64,000 nt of DNA, taken from contig CM041465.1 of the NCBI GenBank assembly GCA_023213395.1, forward strand, positions 34,107,741 to 34,171,740, read 5' to 3'. Origin of the DNA: Cycas panzhihuaensis (Eukaryota > Cycadophyta). The notes under the pieces were generated by a model. It did no database searches and had not been told where the DNA came from. It worked only from the letters and a program-made list of their open reading frames with translations. Positions 1 through 11,240 of this stretch are shown here, one piece after another. Position numbers and translations under genes: made by a program. How positions within the stretch are numbered: the stretch's first letter is position 1; the number at the start of each line of letters is the position of its first letter.

Positions 1-112
1 GATGAGTGTGCCACCATTATAAACATCCATTCCTCAACTAATCACAACTTTAGTTCTCTTACTTTATATTATTGCTCCTCCATGCCCTCGACACTTTGGA
101 TAAAGGGGATTG
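1..112 (+). pseudogene. Gypsy A leader or gag N-terminal fragment
   Basis: This is the left flank of the Copia1-1 insertion. It continues at 7729 once that element is removed. By position it corresponds to the Pro/Ser-rich N-terminal gag or leader of Gypsy B near 30 kb. It is too short and decayed to give a reading frame. Confidence 0.4.
108..112. repeat. Target-site duplication of Copia1-1 (GATTG)
   Basis: GATTG at 108-112 is repeated exactly at 7729-7733, directly after the terminal CA of the 3' LTR. Five base pairs is the usual copia duplication. It fixes the 5' LTR start at 113. Confidence 0.85.
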
Positions 113-410
113 TAAAAAGGGTTAATGACATAAGGTCATTACATTAGTTGATTATTTAGAAAAAGGGTCCTAAGTGAACTTTAAATTAGATCACTTAAGT
201 GAAATGAACTTTTATGTGCATTATATGTAATTTCATTTCACCTAACTCTAATGATTCCTCTCTGAATGTAAAAGTAAAAGCTCAATGGAGGAGATTCATT
301 CTTACCTCCCCATTTTGTGAGAGCTACTTTCTTTCTCTCAAGTCTCTCTTGCTCCCATGTTTGCCTTTATGTTTAGTGTATGGAGATGAAGGATAGATCC
401 ACTCTTTTCA
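113..410 (+). repeat. 5' LTR of Copia1-1
   Basis: It starts with TAAAAAGGG, where the 3' copy has TGAAAAGGG, so the first dinucleotide TG has become TA. It ends with CTTTTCA just before the primer site. The LTRs at 7430-7728, 11744-12039, 19010-19307 and 63507-63803 match along their full length. The TATA-like motif is degenerate in this copy. Confidence 0.92.
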
Positions 411-412
411 TG

Positions 413-426
413 TGGTATTAGAGCTT
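413..426 (+). other. Primer binding site of Copia1-1
   Basis: TGGTATTAGAGCTT lies two bases inside the 5' LTR. It matches the usual plant copia primer site complementary to the 3' end of initiator Met-tRNA (TGGTATCAGAGC), with one C-to-T change. Confidence 0.85.
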
Positions 427-900
427 GCTTCCTTCATATTCCTCACTTGCATTCGCAATGGAGCCATCACTTCCTTCTCCCCCATAATCCATGTGGTGAA
501 GGAGATTGTGAAAGTGAATTTAGAAATATTTTCAAGTTATTATGATAGCATATTTTGTATTGTTTACTTTTCCTTTCTCTTTTGCAGGCTTGGAAGCATA
601 ATATAAGGAGTTGTAAGGCCCAAGGATTCCAATCCTTTGCTGGCCATTCATGCTATCTCATTCTTCCTTTTCTTTCCACTTTTTTTGTCCATTTAATAAG
701 GGGAAATGCTGCCAAAATTTTTCTAGCATTTAGAAGAATGATTGTAAAGGGAGGTTTTACCAATTTTTTAAAAAAAAATTTGAGCCATTTAAAATATCTA
801 TCATTGTATGCTCTCACCTTGCCCATATTGGGATCCTGGTGATCCAAAAATGATGGAAATTTCATATGGTATCATGTGTTAATGAGATATTAGGAAGCTG

Positions 901-1268
901 AAATTTCTGTAGAAATATAATTTAATTATTGAACTTCATAGGTCTGTAAAATCTTCTACAAACCTCCAATTGATGTGATTCTAATTTTCAAAGATGAGGA
1001 TCTAAGTGTACTTTCCATCACAAAAATCGGCACCTAATTTGGATGTCGTATGAGGAAATTATTGCTATTTTAGTGAACAACAGTTATTTTTAGTAAGAAT
1101 TCTAGAAAAATATAATTTCTTAACTTTGTGGGGCTGTCAAAAACTTTTCAGAACTCGTTTGGACTTAATTACACTTCCTAAAGATGAAGCTCTAAGTCTA
1201 GTTTGCATCACAAAAACTAGCACTCCATTTCAACATCGTGGGAGAAAGTTATTGCTGATTTAGTGAAG
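901..1268 (+). repeat. Two-copy imperfect tandem repeat in the Copia1 leader
   Basis: Unit 1 (about 901-1077) and unit 2 (about 1097-1268) share the same order of landmarks: a GAAATATAA-like start, a run near AAAGATGA, CATCACAAAAA, a CATTTC/AATTTGGA block, and a GAGGAAATTATTGCT/GAGAAAGTTATTGCT end. The period is about 190 bp. The same pair is present at 12530-12895 in Copia1-2, so the duplication predates both insertions. Confidence 0.7.
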
Positions 1269-2440
1269 ACTACTTTTTTTGTATTAACAAAAAAAAAAAA
1301 GTGAAGAAAATTTCTTCCTTCTTTTTATAAGGCTTAAAAGCCCAATGTAAAAGTGAAAAAAACACCTGGATCATAGCAATATCCAGTGTCCTCACTTACA
1401 TATTAACATTATATTTTAGCACTCTAAATACACTACAAGTAACCACTCCAAGCAAGCACTCCAAAAGCACTCCAAGCAAGCATTCTATTTTCAGTTAAAT
1501 GTAATTTTGATGCAATTTGATAATCTTTTCACTTTTCCTAAAAGGAACGCATCACATATGCTATTTTCTGCCATCTTGTACCTGTTCACACACTCACCAA
1601 GGTTGAGATACCTTGGTTGGTAGGATGCCATGCCATAAAGGAGGTGTGGGTTTCAATTTGGGATTGGACTAAACCAGAATATTGGTGAGGTTTGGTTAGC
1701 CATACCATCGTGCCTCAATCAGGGATCATCCTGATAACCAACCAAGAAAACTGAAACTTTAATACAAGATTAAAATATACCCAATCCAATATCCATCATA
1801 GCCATAGGTATGCATGTACCACTCTTTAGAGTAGGTATATAGCTGCTCATTGGTGACCTGGGTGAGGATTAGGAGTACCTAGACTCCATTGTGACTTGGA
1901 TTTCATCACCAAGCATAATTGCGGGTATCGCAGGTGAAGGCCAACTTAATTCTACTAGAAGCCTAGGCATCCCTTTAATAACCTCAACTACACGTTGGAC
2001 ACAAGTTAAAGGTTATTGGGTTGATTACATATCCTACATGTAAGTTTTAAGTTGTGTAAATCCAATGATGTCAGCTTTTACATTGGCCTACAATCTTGTA
2101 TATTGATCACTTACTTATTTGTAAAAAGTGATCCATAGTGTAATCACAATCATAGTGCTTCACATATTCCTACAATGTCAGGTTAATATTTGCCACAAGT
2201 ATTAGTGGCCAATTTTTATCATAGTTATTCTCATATTCCTGTTGTGTTAGGTTAATATTTGTTATAAGTGTTGGCGACTTTTCTCTAAGTTGCTCCCTTC
2301 ATCTTTCAGCAACCATTCTCACTTCTTCTTCCTTCTACTACACTACTTCATTACATTTCCCATTTGTAAATAGTGATCGGTCATTTATTGCCATCACTTT
2401 TATAAACCCTTGTTCATTTCTTCCCTTCTAAAAAGACACC

Positions 2441-3480
2441 ATGTCTTCACAGTTCAAGCAAAATATGAACTACATTCTAAAAAGGAAAGAAAATTAGGAC
2501 ATGTGGTTCACTGGTGTCAAAAATGCTACAAAGTATGAAGATCTATGGAGAGATCACTTACAACCTACACCACATGTTGCAGCTACAGCTACCACAATTG
2601 CTTTAGTAGGAGGTTCTCTAACTGCTCCCACTGAAGCTACAGCTAAATGCTAATGGGAACATGATGATGATAAAATCTATGCAGGGATACTGCTTATCAC
2701 TGATTATTCCCTGCATAATCTCATTGATGAAGCTGCACATGATACAACATGGAAAGTTCTTGAAGTTCTTAAGAAGAACTTTGATACTAAATCAGACTTA
2801 GAATTTGCTCACTTAGTGCTAAAGATGAACAAATTGAAAATGCAGAAAGGACATGGAAGTAAGACAATTAATCTCCTTTATCCAATCAAGCAAGCTATTG
2901 ATAAAGATTTTAAAACTCAATGCATTACATGGACTTTCTTGATTCAGTCATGTCTCCATATCCTAGATTATAAAAATCTATTGGGAAGTCTTCAATCTAG
3001 TGGCATTTTGAAGACCCTAAACTTTAAGGATCTTGCTGATAAGTTCATTGAATTTGATAAGACCTTTGATACCAACTTTTCCACTACATCAGATCCATTT
3101 GATGTTGCTTTTGAAGTAGAAGAAGACCTTTGTTACACCAAAAATCAAGGTCAATACTCTCGTAGAGGTGGTAATTCCCGTAGAAGAGGAAGAGGTAGAC
3201 AATAAGGATAACATCCTCTTAGTCAACATGCTCAATTCCAAAAAGAATAGTCTCAAGGCTAAGGCCAAAATAATCAACCCAGACCTAGATCTAGTAATCA
3301 GAGACAATCTAACTAGCCTAATAATTGGACTGGAAATCAAACAATCATGTGCCAAAGGTATAATAGAAAAGGACATTATGCCAAAAATTACAGAACTACC
3401 ACCAACAAACTACCAAGTTATCAATAACGCCATGGTGCACATAATGTTGATAATACTTATTTTGAAGATGCTTTTGGTGG
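2441..3480 (+). pseudogene. gag: Copia1-1 gag (nucleocapsid) pseudogene
   Basis: The ATG at 2441 opens MSSQFKQNMNYILKRKEN, matched by Copia1-2 at 14035. Gag forms the particle that packages the RNA. The frame is stopped early by TAG where Copia1-2 has a Trp codon (KEN-W-DMW). It is open again from about 2816 to the basic tail RRRGRGRQ at 3205. Past that stop the reading continues in another frame to a zinc-knuckle remnant near 3346-3392 (CQRYNRKGHYAKNYR), where two of the expected Cys have become Tyr. A phrase KVLEVLKKNFDTKSDLEFAH, typical of copia gag, lies near 2750-2810. The gene is inactive. Confidence 0.85.
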
Positions 3481-4050
3481 AATGCAATTTGCTCATGCAC
3501 ACCTTCAAAGAATTGGGACCACTTCATCAATGTTATTGATAGATCCACTAAGTATATTGAGGCTCATTGTGGCTATGCTTATTCACTTTTACCTTCGCCA
3601 CTTGGAGTTGCAAATAGTGCTACCTCAAATACTTCATCGTGGATCATGGATACTAGAGCAACACAACACATGACTTATCATCGCCAGTTCTTTCAAGATT
3701 TTGACCCTGAAGTTCATGGTGTTGTACACATGGCTGACAAATCATCTCAACTATTTGAAGGACTTGGAATTGTTTGCCTGAAACTCCCAAGCCTTCCAGA
3801 TTTTACACTTGTTGATGTTGTATATATTCCTACTCTGAAGCAGAATCTACTCTCCCTATCCACTCTTGTCTCTCATGGATTTGATTTGAGTATAACTATA
3901 AATAATCAAACTCTCTGTGTCATTCACCCTCCTTCAAATACTGTGGTTATGACCAGAATTCTTGATGGAAATTTTTTTTGCCTAATTGGCTTACCATCCT
4001 CTGAAGCCAACTATGTTGATGATGAATTTCCTTTTACCACAACCCTGACT
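3481..4050 (+). pseudogene. Copia1-1 aspartic protease region
   Basis: The protease motif reads MDTRATQHMT at 3646. The expected catalytic triad is D-S/T-G, so Gly has become Arg and the active site is damaged. Downstream VVYIPTLKQNLLSLSTL (near 3808-3866) is the conserved copia segment found between the protease flap and the pre-integrase domain. The frame is open from 3646 to 4209, one of the longest intact stretches in this copy. The protease would normally release gag and pol products from the polyprotein. Confidence 0.8.
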
Positions 4051-5343
4051 CCTCAAAATTTGTCCCAAGCAGCTCTATGGCATGCTCATATGGGCCATAT
4101 CAAAATTGATCATTTAAGAGAACTACAAGACACTCTTCCTAGTTTGCCTAAGTTCCCCTCTAAGCCCTTTAAATGTGAAGCATGTGTTATTGCTAAATCT
4201 CAAAGATAACCCTTTCCTCGTAGTCAATGGAAATCTAGCCAACCTTTGCAGCTTGTACACTCAGATATATGTAGTCCTATGCCCATCCCTTCTCTCAAAC
4301 AGAAGTGGTACTATATTACTTTCATTGATGATTTTACTAAGAAAGTATAGGTTGCTTTTTTTGCAAAGAAAGATGAAGCTTTTTCTATGTTTCAAGCTTT
4401 CAAGACCTGCGTGGAAAATGAATCTAGACTCAAGATCAAAATACTCAAAACTAATAATGGTGGCGAGTACACATCCAATGAGTTTGAATTGTACTTATGT
4501 CAACATGGAATCAAACATCATACCACTATTGTAGGTACACCCCAACAAGATGGAGTTGCTGAGCTTATGAACAAGATAATTATGAATATGGGTCGTGCTA
4601 TACTAGTATATAAGAATGTCCCTATCTATCTTTAGGTTGAGGCTATTTGGACTACTGTGTATTGCATCAACATTGTTAGTCCCTCCAAGCTTGACCCCTC
4701 TCCACATGAAATGTGGTATGGACAAACCCCCTCTATCTCCCACTTCAAAATTTTTGGCTCTACTTGTTATGCTCATATTTTACAGAAACATAGAAATAAG
4801 CTCTAAGATAGAGCCATCAAAGGCATCTTTGTCGGATACCCTATGGACAAAAAGGAATACAAGGTTTTCATACCTTCACAGCATAAAATCATCATCACTA
4901 GAGATGTTATCTTTGTAGAGACTGAAGATCAATTACTCAGACTTGACTCCAAGATGCCTTCATACCGATTTAATGATGCCACTAAATTTGATGTCCAGAT
5001 TCAAAAATTTAGGGAGGGAGATGCTGAACAGTTGCTCAAAATCTTGGAATCTGATAATAGAGCCTCAAAGGATACAAGATGTGACTCCAAGCTAATGTGT
5101 ACACATCTAACACCATCATTTATGAATAGCGAAGTTGACAAAGGCAAAGCCATAGTAGAAGGATCATCTTTTCCAACATTTGTGGCTGGCCCATCTTCTC
5201 CAGTATCGTTAACTTCCTCCATGCCAAATATTTCATATGATCCTTTCCAGGATCAAAACAAAGATCAAGAGGTTGTAGAAATGAAAACCTCATTCCCAAC
5301 TCAAGGTTTTCATGAAGCCTACCAGCTACACAAGGACATGTGA
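4051..5343 (+). pseudogene. Copia1-1 integrase
   Basis: The GAG-pre-integrase zinc-binding motif is visible: LWHAHMGHIKIDHLREL near 4075 followed by CEAC near 4172. The DDE core follows: FIDDFTKKV near 4321 (first Asp), KTNNGGEYTSNEF near 4447 (second Asp changed to Asn) and QQDGVAE near 4543 (Glu kept). Stops occur at 4207 (CAA to TAA), near 4348 (TGG to TAG) and near 4633. A Ser/Thr-rich linker follows (about 5000-5343). With the second metal-binding Asp lost and stops present, integration activity is gone. Confidence 0.88.
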
Positions 5344-6480
5344 CTAGATAAGGTAGGAAAAACTAGCACTAGAAGTGCCCATAGAGCAAGGATGCATGAA
5401 TCACTTTCCATTGAGCTTGAACCAGCAGTACTACATCTTGCTCTTAATGAAGAGCCCCTAACGTACCAAGAAGCTATAAAGCATGCAACTTGGAGAAATG
5501 CCATGAACGTAGAGTATCAATCTCTTATTAAGAACGGTACATAGGAGCTTGTTGATCTACCACTTGGAAGAAAGGTAGTTTAAAATAAATGGGTGTTAAA
5601 AAACAAGTATAGATCATATGGCACCCTAGAAAAACACAAGGCGAGGTTGGTAGCAAAAGGATTCATGTAAAGGGAAGGCATTGACTACACTGAAATCTTT
5701 ACTCCTACAACCAAGTGGACTACAATCAGAACTCTTATAGCCTTGGCTACTCAACAGGATTAGAAAATCCACCAACTTGATGTTAAGATCGCATTTCTCA
5801 ATGGGGACCTTAAAGAAGAAATTTATATGGCTTAGCTAGAAGGATACAAGATTGACGGTCAGGAGCATAAATTTTACAGGCTCAAAAAGTCCTTGTACGG
5901 CCTAAAGCAAGCCCCTCGTGCTTGGTTTACCAAGTTGTCTAAAAGAATGAGATAACTTAGATATGAGGTTTGTGACTATTAAGATATTGATGTGACATTA
6001 TTCATCAAGTGCCAAAATGATAAAGTCACTTACCTCTTAATCTTTGTGGATGACATGCTCATAATAGGGAATAATGAATAGGTAATCAGCTAGCTAAAGA
6101 AGGACCTTGCTAAAACTTTTGAATTGTCTAACCTCAGGTTGATGAAATATTACTTGGGAATTGAAATAACTCAAAAGGATGGCAAAATCTTTCTCTCATA
6201 AGAAAAATATATTAATGATCTTCTAACAAAGTTTTAGTTGGAAGGTGCTTGACCAGTGGATACACCTATGGAACCTAATATTAAACTCTTAGTTGATGGT
6301 GACAATAGGAAGGCAGACACAAAACTCTACAGGTAACTTGTAGGTAGTCTCATCTATACTACTAACACAAGGCCAGATATTGCATACTCTATCAGTATCC
6401 TTGCAAGATTCATGACAAATCCTAAGTAGAATCATTGGCAAGCTACAATATGAGTGTTGAGGTACCTAAAGATGACTAGA
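5344..6480 (+). pseudogene. Copia1-1 reverse transcriptase
   Basis: Conserved copia RT blocks are in order: AWRNAMNVEYQSL, WVLKNKYRS, KARLVAKGF, QLDVKIAFLNGDLKEEIYM, LKKSLYGLKQAPRAWF and the catalytic FVDDMLIIG at about 6043. The catalytic Asp pair is intact. At least ten in-frame stops are present, nearly all explained by Gln, Arg or Trp codons turned into stops. Several are at the same codons in Copia1-2: after KGF, after IYMA, after KRMR and in LYR-LVGSL. The enzyme would copy element RNA into DNA. Confidence 0.9.
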
Positions 6481-6996
6481 AAATATGGTCTGTTGTATGA
6501 ACCTAAATCAAAATTTAAACTTTATGCATACATAGACTTAGACTTTGCCAAAGATAAAGACATAGGAAGATCTACGTCTAGGTATGTAACATTTCTTAGA
6601 ATAACACCAATATCATGGAGATCCAGATGGTAGAAGATAGTTCTGAGACTCAACTCACAAGTGAGTACATTCTTTGCTTCTGAAACAAGCAAGGAGGTGA
6701 TATGACTTAGAAAATTGTTGAATATATTAAATTCCACCCAAACAAGTTCTACTAGCTTACATGTAGATAATCAATCTACAATCTAAATGGCTAAAAATCC
6801 TGTATTTCATGATCATACCAAACATATAAATACAAAAGTCCACAAGATTAGAGAACTAGTTCATGATGGCACAATTCAACTGGAGTACTACCTCACAGTA
6901 GATCAAGTGGTCGATATCTTCACCAAACTATTGAAGTGGGTGAAGTTTGAATCGTTCTGAAAGCAACTCAGTCCTAGGGCCTCCATCTTTGACTGA
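6481..6996 (+). pseudogene. Copia1-1 RNase H and pol end
   Basis: The C-terminal copia RNase H is recognised by SLHVDNQSTI near 6760, KNPVFHDHTKHINTKVHKIRE near 6795 and the terminal DQVVDIFTKLLKWVKF. The usual first Asp block (DSDWAGD) reads DLDFAKDKD. The pol stop is the TGA at 6994-6996, at the same place as in Copia1-2 (18574). Several internal stops are present. Confidence 0.85.
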
Positions 6997-7429
6997 TTGA
7001 AGGAGATGACAATAGGACCATCATACTCTATCTCATTCGTGAAAACCCCTTGTGGGTGCAGAAGGACAAGAGTAAGTCTTTGCTTTATCCCATTTGTGAA
7101 AACCCCATGTGGGCGTGAAAGGATAAGGGTTGTGTCATTTTGGAAAATCAAAACCTGTGAAAACTTGAAAGGGCATGGGGGATAACCAAATGGTATATGG
7201 AGACTTAGTAGATTTTAGCTACAAAATTCATTGTACTGATTAGCTATCTAACTACATTTAAAGAGCTGCCTGAGCCAGGTTAGTAGATTAGAAAATTTGT
7301 GGGTTTTCTTCCCCATGAGGGTTTTCCATAAAAGTGTCATAGTAGTTTACTTTGTAAGAGGCTCAAATGAAGACCTCATAGGATAGAATAAAATAGGATG
7401 AAATGACCTTCTACCATTAAGGGGGAGAT
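6997..7429 (+). other. Copia1-1 3' untranslated segment and purine tract
   Basis: The segment lies between the pol stop and the 3' LTR. It contains a two-copy direct repeat of about 60 bp built around GTGAAAACCCC (about 7027-7145) and a palindromic stretch GGGTTTTCTTCCCC...GGGTTTTCC. It ends in the polypurine tract AAGGGGGAGA at about 7419-7428, which would prime plus-strand DNA synthesis. The same layout is at 18577-19009 in Copia1-2. Confidence 0.75.
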
Positions 7430-7728
7430 TGAAAAGGGTTAATCACATAAGGTCATTATATTAGTTGATTATTTCAAAAAAGGGTCTTAAGTGAACTTTA
7501 AATTAGATCACTTAAGTGAAATACACTTTCATGTGCATTATGTGTAATTTCATTTCACCTAACTCTAATGCTCCCTCTCTTAATATAAAAGTAAAAGCTC
7601 AATGAAGTGAGATTCATTCTTACCTCCCCATTTTGTGAGAGCTACTTTCTTTCTCTCAAGTCTCTCTTGCTCCCATGTTTGCCTTTGTGTTTAGTGTATG
7701 GAGATGAAGGATAGATCCACTCTTTTCA
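7430..7728 (+). repeat. 3' LTR of Copia1-1
   Basis: It starts TGAAAAGGG directly after the purine tract and ends CTTTTCA, and is 299 bp long. A TATA-like TATAAAA is present at 7584-7590. Confidence 0.92.
7584..7590 (+). promoter_or_regulatory. TATA-like box in Copia1 LTR
   Basis: TATAAAA preceded by a pyrimidine-rich stretch. The same motif is at 11898-11904 and 19164-19170 in the Copia1-2 LTRs, and is degraded in the LTRs at 113 and 63507. Its position about 150 bp into the LTR suits a U3 promoter. Confidence 0.5.
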
Positions 7729-7733
7729 GATTG

Positions 7734-9700
7734 ATCTCCATTTATCCTTATCTAAGGCATAGGATCCTTTACTTTATATCCCCCTAAGTTACATGTTGTA
7801 ACCATAGGAATATCGGGATGCCATCCCCTTGCCTACCTATGGGGTGGACCCACTCTACCCATATGGAATGGGTCCTCCTCTAGGAGGGCTATTTGAGTAG
7901 AACCTATTACTGTACCCTCCATCTATATGACACAATCTATGTTCCCTCTAGTCCCTTCTCAAGGAGGACTAGTGGCACCCTATATACTGCTTTATTATGC
8001 ATCTATTCGATTAAGGGTATTAACTCATGTTGCCCTACCTATATTCTATAATCATGGGGTGGGCTAAGGCACCCTTGTCCACCTCCCCATTCTACTTACT
8101 TATACCAAGGTGCGGTCCCTCCTTATCAATTAAGAGGGAACCCTTATACCATGCCCTCATATGTCCCATGTCAATAGGGATATAATCCTTATACAACACA
8201 GTTTTACCCACCATATGCCAGAGTGGGGTACCCTTATCCAACTCCCACCTATCCTCCCTCCAACCCTTCAGTTCAACTAGGGGCATGCCCTTTTGTTGAT
8301 TATAGGACAAGCCCATAGTAGGCCCCTTTGTTGACTGTATGACAAGATCACTTTCTTTGGAGGCTTTCATATAAACCTACCTCCTCACCCTAAAAAAATA
8401 TCTAAATCTGATAGCACTTCTTACCAAGACCTTACTAATCACATTAGGGTATTTGTCATGGCATGTATTGATTATTGGGCATATGACCATATCTTGATAA
8501 AGCTATTCTCTAGGCCTCTCCAAGAGGATGATCTTAAGTGGTTCTATCATTTTTCTACCCATTTTATCATGACCTTCCAATAGTTAGTAGACTCATTTAT
8601 CAACTATTTTGATGTTGCTTAGCCATTTGACAATGGGACTTAGGCCCTACTCTCACTCAAGCAAGTACAAAAGGAGCTTAATCAAGACTTTATTTATAGG
8701 TTCCATGACCCCATTCATTCTTCCAAGTCCATGTTACTAGAATATTTGAACCAAGACATTTTCATAAAAGCCTTATGCCCTAAAGTTCACATAGAGGTCC
8801 TCAAAATGGGAGTGACCATGCATGATTCACTATAACCAAGTGCTTGGCCTTAGAATCTATTGAGATCCAAACCAAACTTAAAAAGATTAATAGAAACATG
8901 CAACATCATAAAGGACAACCTCCTTCACATGACCAAAGAGGCAACAATAACCATCCAAGCCCTTTGTTAGTACTATTGATAAGACCCTAGAACCCTTAAC
9001 ATCTATTATTCACTCTTTCGAGCAAATGATTAGAGATTGAAGTTGTAACTAACTTAATTTATATCTAAGCCACATGCTTCCTTACAAGGTTATTGATAGG
9101 TATACTAGACCACCTAGACCTTAATATTAAAGAATAAAACCACCCCATCTTTAAAAGGAAAGATGATAAGACCTCCTCCTAAAAAGAAGTAGTGCATGGT
9201 CTATGGTGAATGTACTCACCATGACTCGAGGTATTGGACCCAACACCCTGAGTTGGCTCTGCCATATGATCCTCCATCCCAAACTAATTCTAATCCTAAC
9301 TTAGAGTAGCCCATCTATAAAGACCAATTCCCTAGTCATAAGGAGTAGGATCAAGGGTCCTAACAACAAAACTAATGAGTTAAGGGGTGCCCACCCCCTC
9401 GTAAGGGGACACATCCTCCTCCCTCAAATCAACGCAAGGGCAAAACTCTAGTTGATTTCTCATATCCTTCGAGCCCTATGGCTCAACCCATGTCATTCTC
9501 ATAGCCTAATACCAAGGGAAAGAGGATTATTCAGCTACTTGAGACTACTTAAGTATACCCTGTCGCTTGTTCATAAGTAGCAAAGGAGGCCAAAGAGGCC
9601 TCCACCTCGAAATAACAATACTCCTTAGATAATCCTTTAATGGAGATCCTAATTGTGCCCAAGACCATACCAATTTGATTGGTATATTACAATTTTAGCT
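7734..9700 (+). pseudogene. gag: Gypsy A gag pseudogene
   Basis: The best-preserved piece is about 8441-8990, which translates with stops as ACIDYWAYDHILIKLF, then LKWFYHF, LVDSFINYFDVA and LNQDFIYRFHD. This parallels Gypsy B at 30961-31350 (CIDYWAYDYILIKLF). The N-terminal part (7734-8400) is Pro/Tyr-rich and low in complexity, as in Gypsy B. Frames shift repeatedly. The C-terminal part (9000-9700) is hydrophilic, with the remnant KGKAFSI leading into the protease region. No intact zinc knuckle is seen. It belongs to the oldest layer and is clearly non-functional. Confidence 0.8.
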
Positions 9701-10660
9701 AATCCATTCCTCAACCCATGGGGAAAGGGAAGGCTTTCTCGATCATTAAGGAATGGTATGCCATCTCCATAGTGATGTCCATGATGGATGTTCTGCAAAG
9801 TTGTCTTAACCAAAGAGCCCTTCTCTTAGAGGCCTTATGGTAAAATGGCACCCTCATTCACTATGTGGGTAACTCCTCATGTGGGAAATCACTCATCATA
9901 TTCAACCCATAGGATCTCCCTTCTGCTAAGGATAGGCAACTTCATTGGTACTATCATTTTACTATAACACTTGAGATGCATAAATTCACCTTGAAGACAT
10001 AATGGTTCTATTGTAAATTCCATGCCAGTGCATCTGCCAAAAAGTTAGGCATTGAAGCTCTTAAGCTTATCCCTTAAAAATGCCAAGGGTATGACAAAAG
10101 TGAGAAGGCACCTCTTAGAATAGTCACCTTGCTTCTCACTTTAGAAGATAAGATTATACAAACTAGCACCATGGTCCTAGACATCGATGTCGATTATAAC
10201 TTCCTATTAGGTCAACCTTGGTTGGACCAAATGGGGGCAGCCTATTTTTTGCATCGGTGGAAACTCAAATTTGTCCACTAGGGACAAATTAGAGTTAGAG
10301 CTTAAGATCTTTCATTTGCTAAGTTATCACACTAGGCTTACCAAGCCATTTTTTGAGCTACAGATGGGGAAGAGGTTTTCTCTACTCCACTCATTGCAGT
10401 ATTCTTTGAAGATGAAGTACCCTATGAAGGGGAGGAACCCTCCCTCCCTTAACTAAATTTGGTGCATTTTTCCCTCATCAACATGGGAATCTATGGCTTC
10501 CTTATCATTCTTAATGATATGGAGTTCGATGATGAGGGTTATGAACAACCCCTACACCAAGTCACCTTCTTCAACATTACTAGAGGAGAGTCCTCTCAAG
10601 TAAACACCCCTCCCCCTTTTGGTCCTAATCCATATGTATTAAGCTCACCTCAATAACAAT
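9701..10660 (+). pseudogene. Gypsy A protease region and linker
   Basis: It aligns with Gypsy B 32210-33050: KGKAFSI, a divergent protease core near 9930-10250 and the conserved tail LDIDVDYNFLLGQPWLDQMGA near 10180-10240 (B: LDVDVNYNLLLRRPWLDQMGA). The catalytic Asp region is unrecognisable here. Downstream, 10459-10656 stays open and reads GIYGFLIILNDMEFDDEGYE, the same acidic linker as in Gypsy B (GYLTMFNDDESDGEDED). The linker separates protease from RT. Confidence 0.75.
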
Positions 10661-11240
10661 CCTCTCTACCGCCCCCAAGGTATGAGTCCCCTTTCCTACA
10701 AGCATAGATGGCTTACCATTCATCCTAAATCCTATGCAATAGGCACCCAAATCAACCAAAATTTGATCTGTTGGTTGCCTCATATTAAGGATACCATTCT
10801 CCCCTACGCATTCAAGCTATATTCTAAGGGTGGATCCCTTGGCTCATAGCTAATGAATCCTTAGTTAATATCTTGGGTTCTTGAATAGTTACCCCTGTTT
10901 TAATTTGTATTATTAATTTGATTTGATATATGCGATGTAACCCAACCTAGGCATGCCCATTAGAAAGGCCATGCCAGTTTCCCTCCACTCCCAACACTAA
11001 TGATAACTTCAAGTCATTATTCTCCCGTAACAAATCCATTATTTGTAACCCAGATTCACTAACAAGCTCTTCACCCTCATTAAGAGGTAGGCCTATTATG
11101 CAAGTGTATTTTGACTTTTTTGAAGAGTCACCATGTTATCTTGACTAGATTATAGATCATTATTAGTTCTTTCTTATGCCATAAGAACCCTCACTTCCCA
11201 TAAGCAAAACTATCCATAGGATAGATTACTTTGAAAATGA
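10661..11240 (+). other. Gypsy A degenerate protease-RT linker
   Basis: By position this corresponds to 33050-33360 of Gypsy B but is longer. It shows only fragments of reading frame. The end near 11221-11260 realigns (YFENDEALLENL, compare YFEDDEALLKHL in B). No separate feature is seen. Confidence 0.5.

Larger units (their letters stand above)
411..2440 (+). other. Copia1-1 long untranslated leader
   Basis: About 2 kb separates the primer site from the gag start. It aligns with 12040-14034 of Copia1-2. Short ORFs in it are not conserved between the copies. It contains an imperfect tandem duplication of about 190 bp (901-1268) and several pyrimidine-rich stretches. I see no other gene. Confidence 0.7.
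113..7728 (+). mobile_element. Copia1-1, complete but dead Ty1/copia retrotransposon
   Basis: The element has two LTRs of 298 and 299 bp, an initiator-Met-type primer site, a leader of about 2 kb, gag, protease, integrase, RT and RNase H in copia order, a 3' untranslated segment, a purine tract and a perfect 5-bp duplication. Frameshifts and stops run through gag and pol. It sits in the gag region of Gypsy A. Copia1-2 is a near full-length relative in the same orientation, and the two align along their whole length. Confidence 0.92.

Noticed and set aside
111-112. 5' LTR start at TG (111) for Copia1-1
   Set aside because: TG at 111-112 is the end of the duplicated GATTG. The LTR, aligned with its partner and with the perfect target-site duplication, starts at 113.
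8092-8370. Minus-strand ORF of 92 codons (MKASKESDLVIQSTKGPT)
   Set aside because: It lies antisense to the low-complexity N-terminal gag of Gypsy A, and nothing matches it in Gypsy B.
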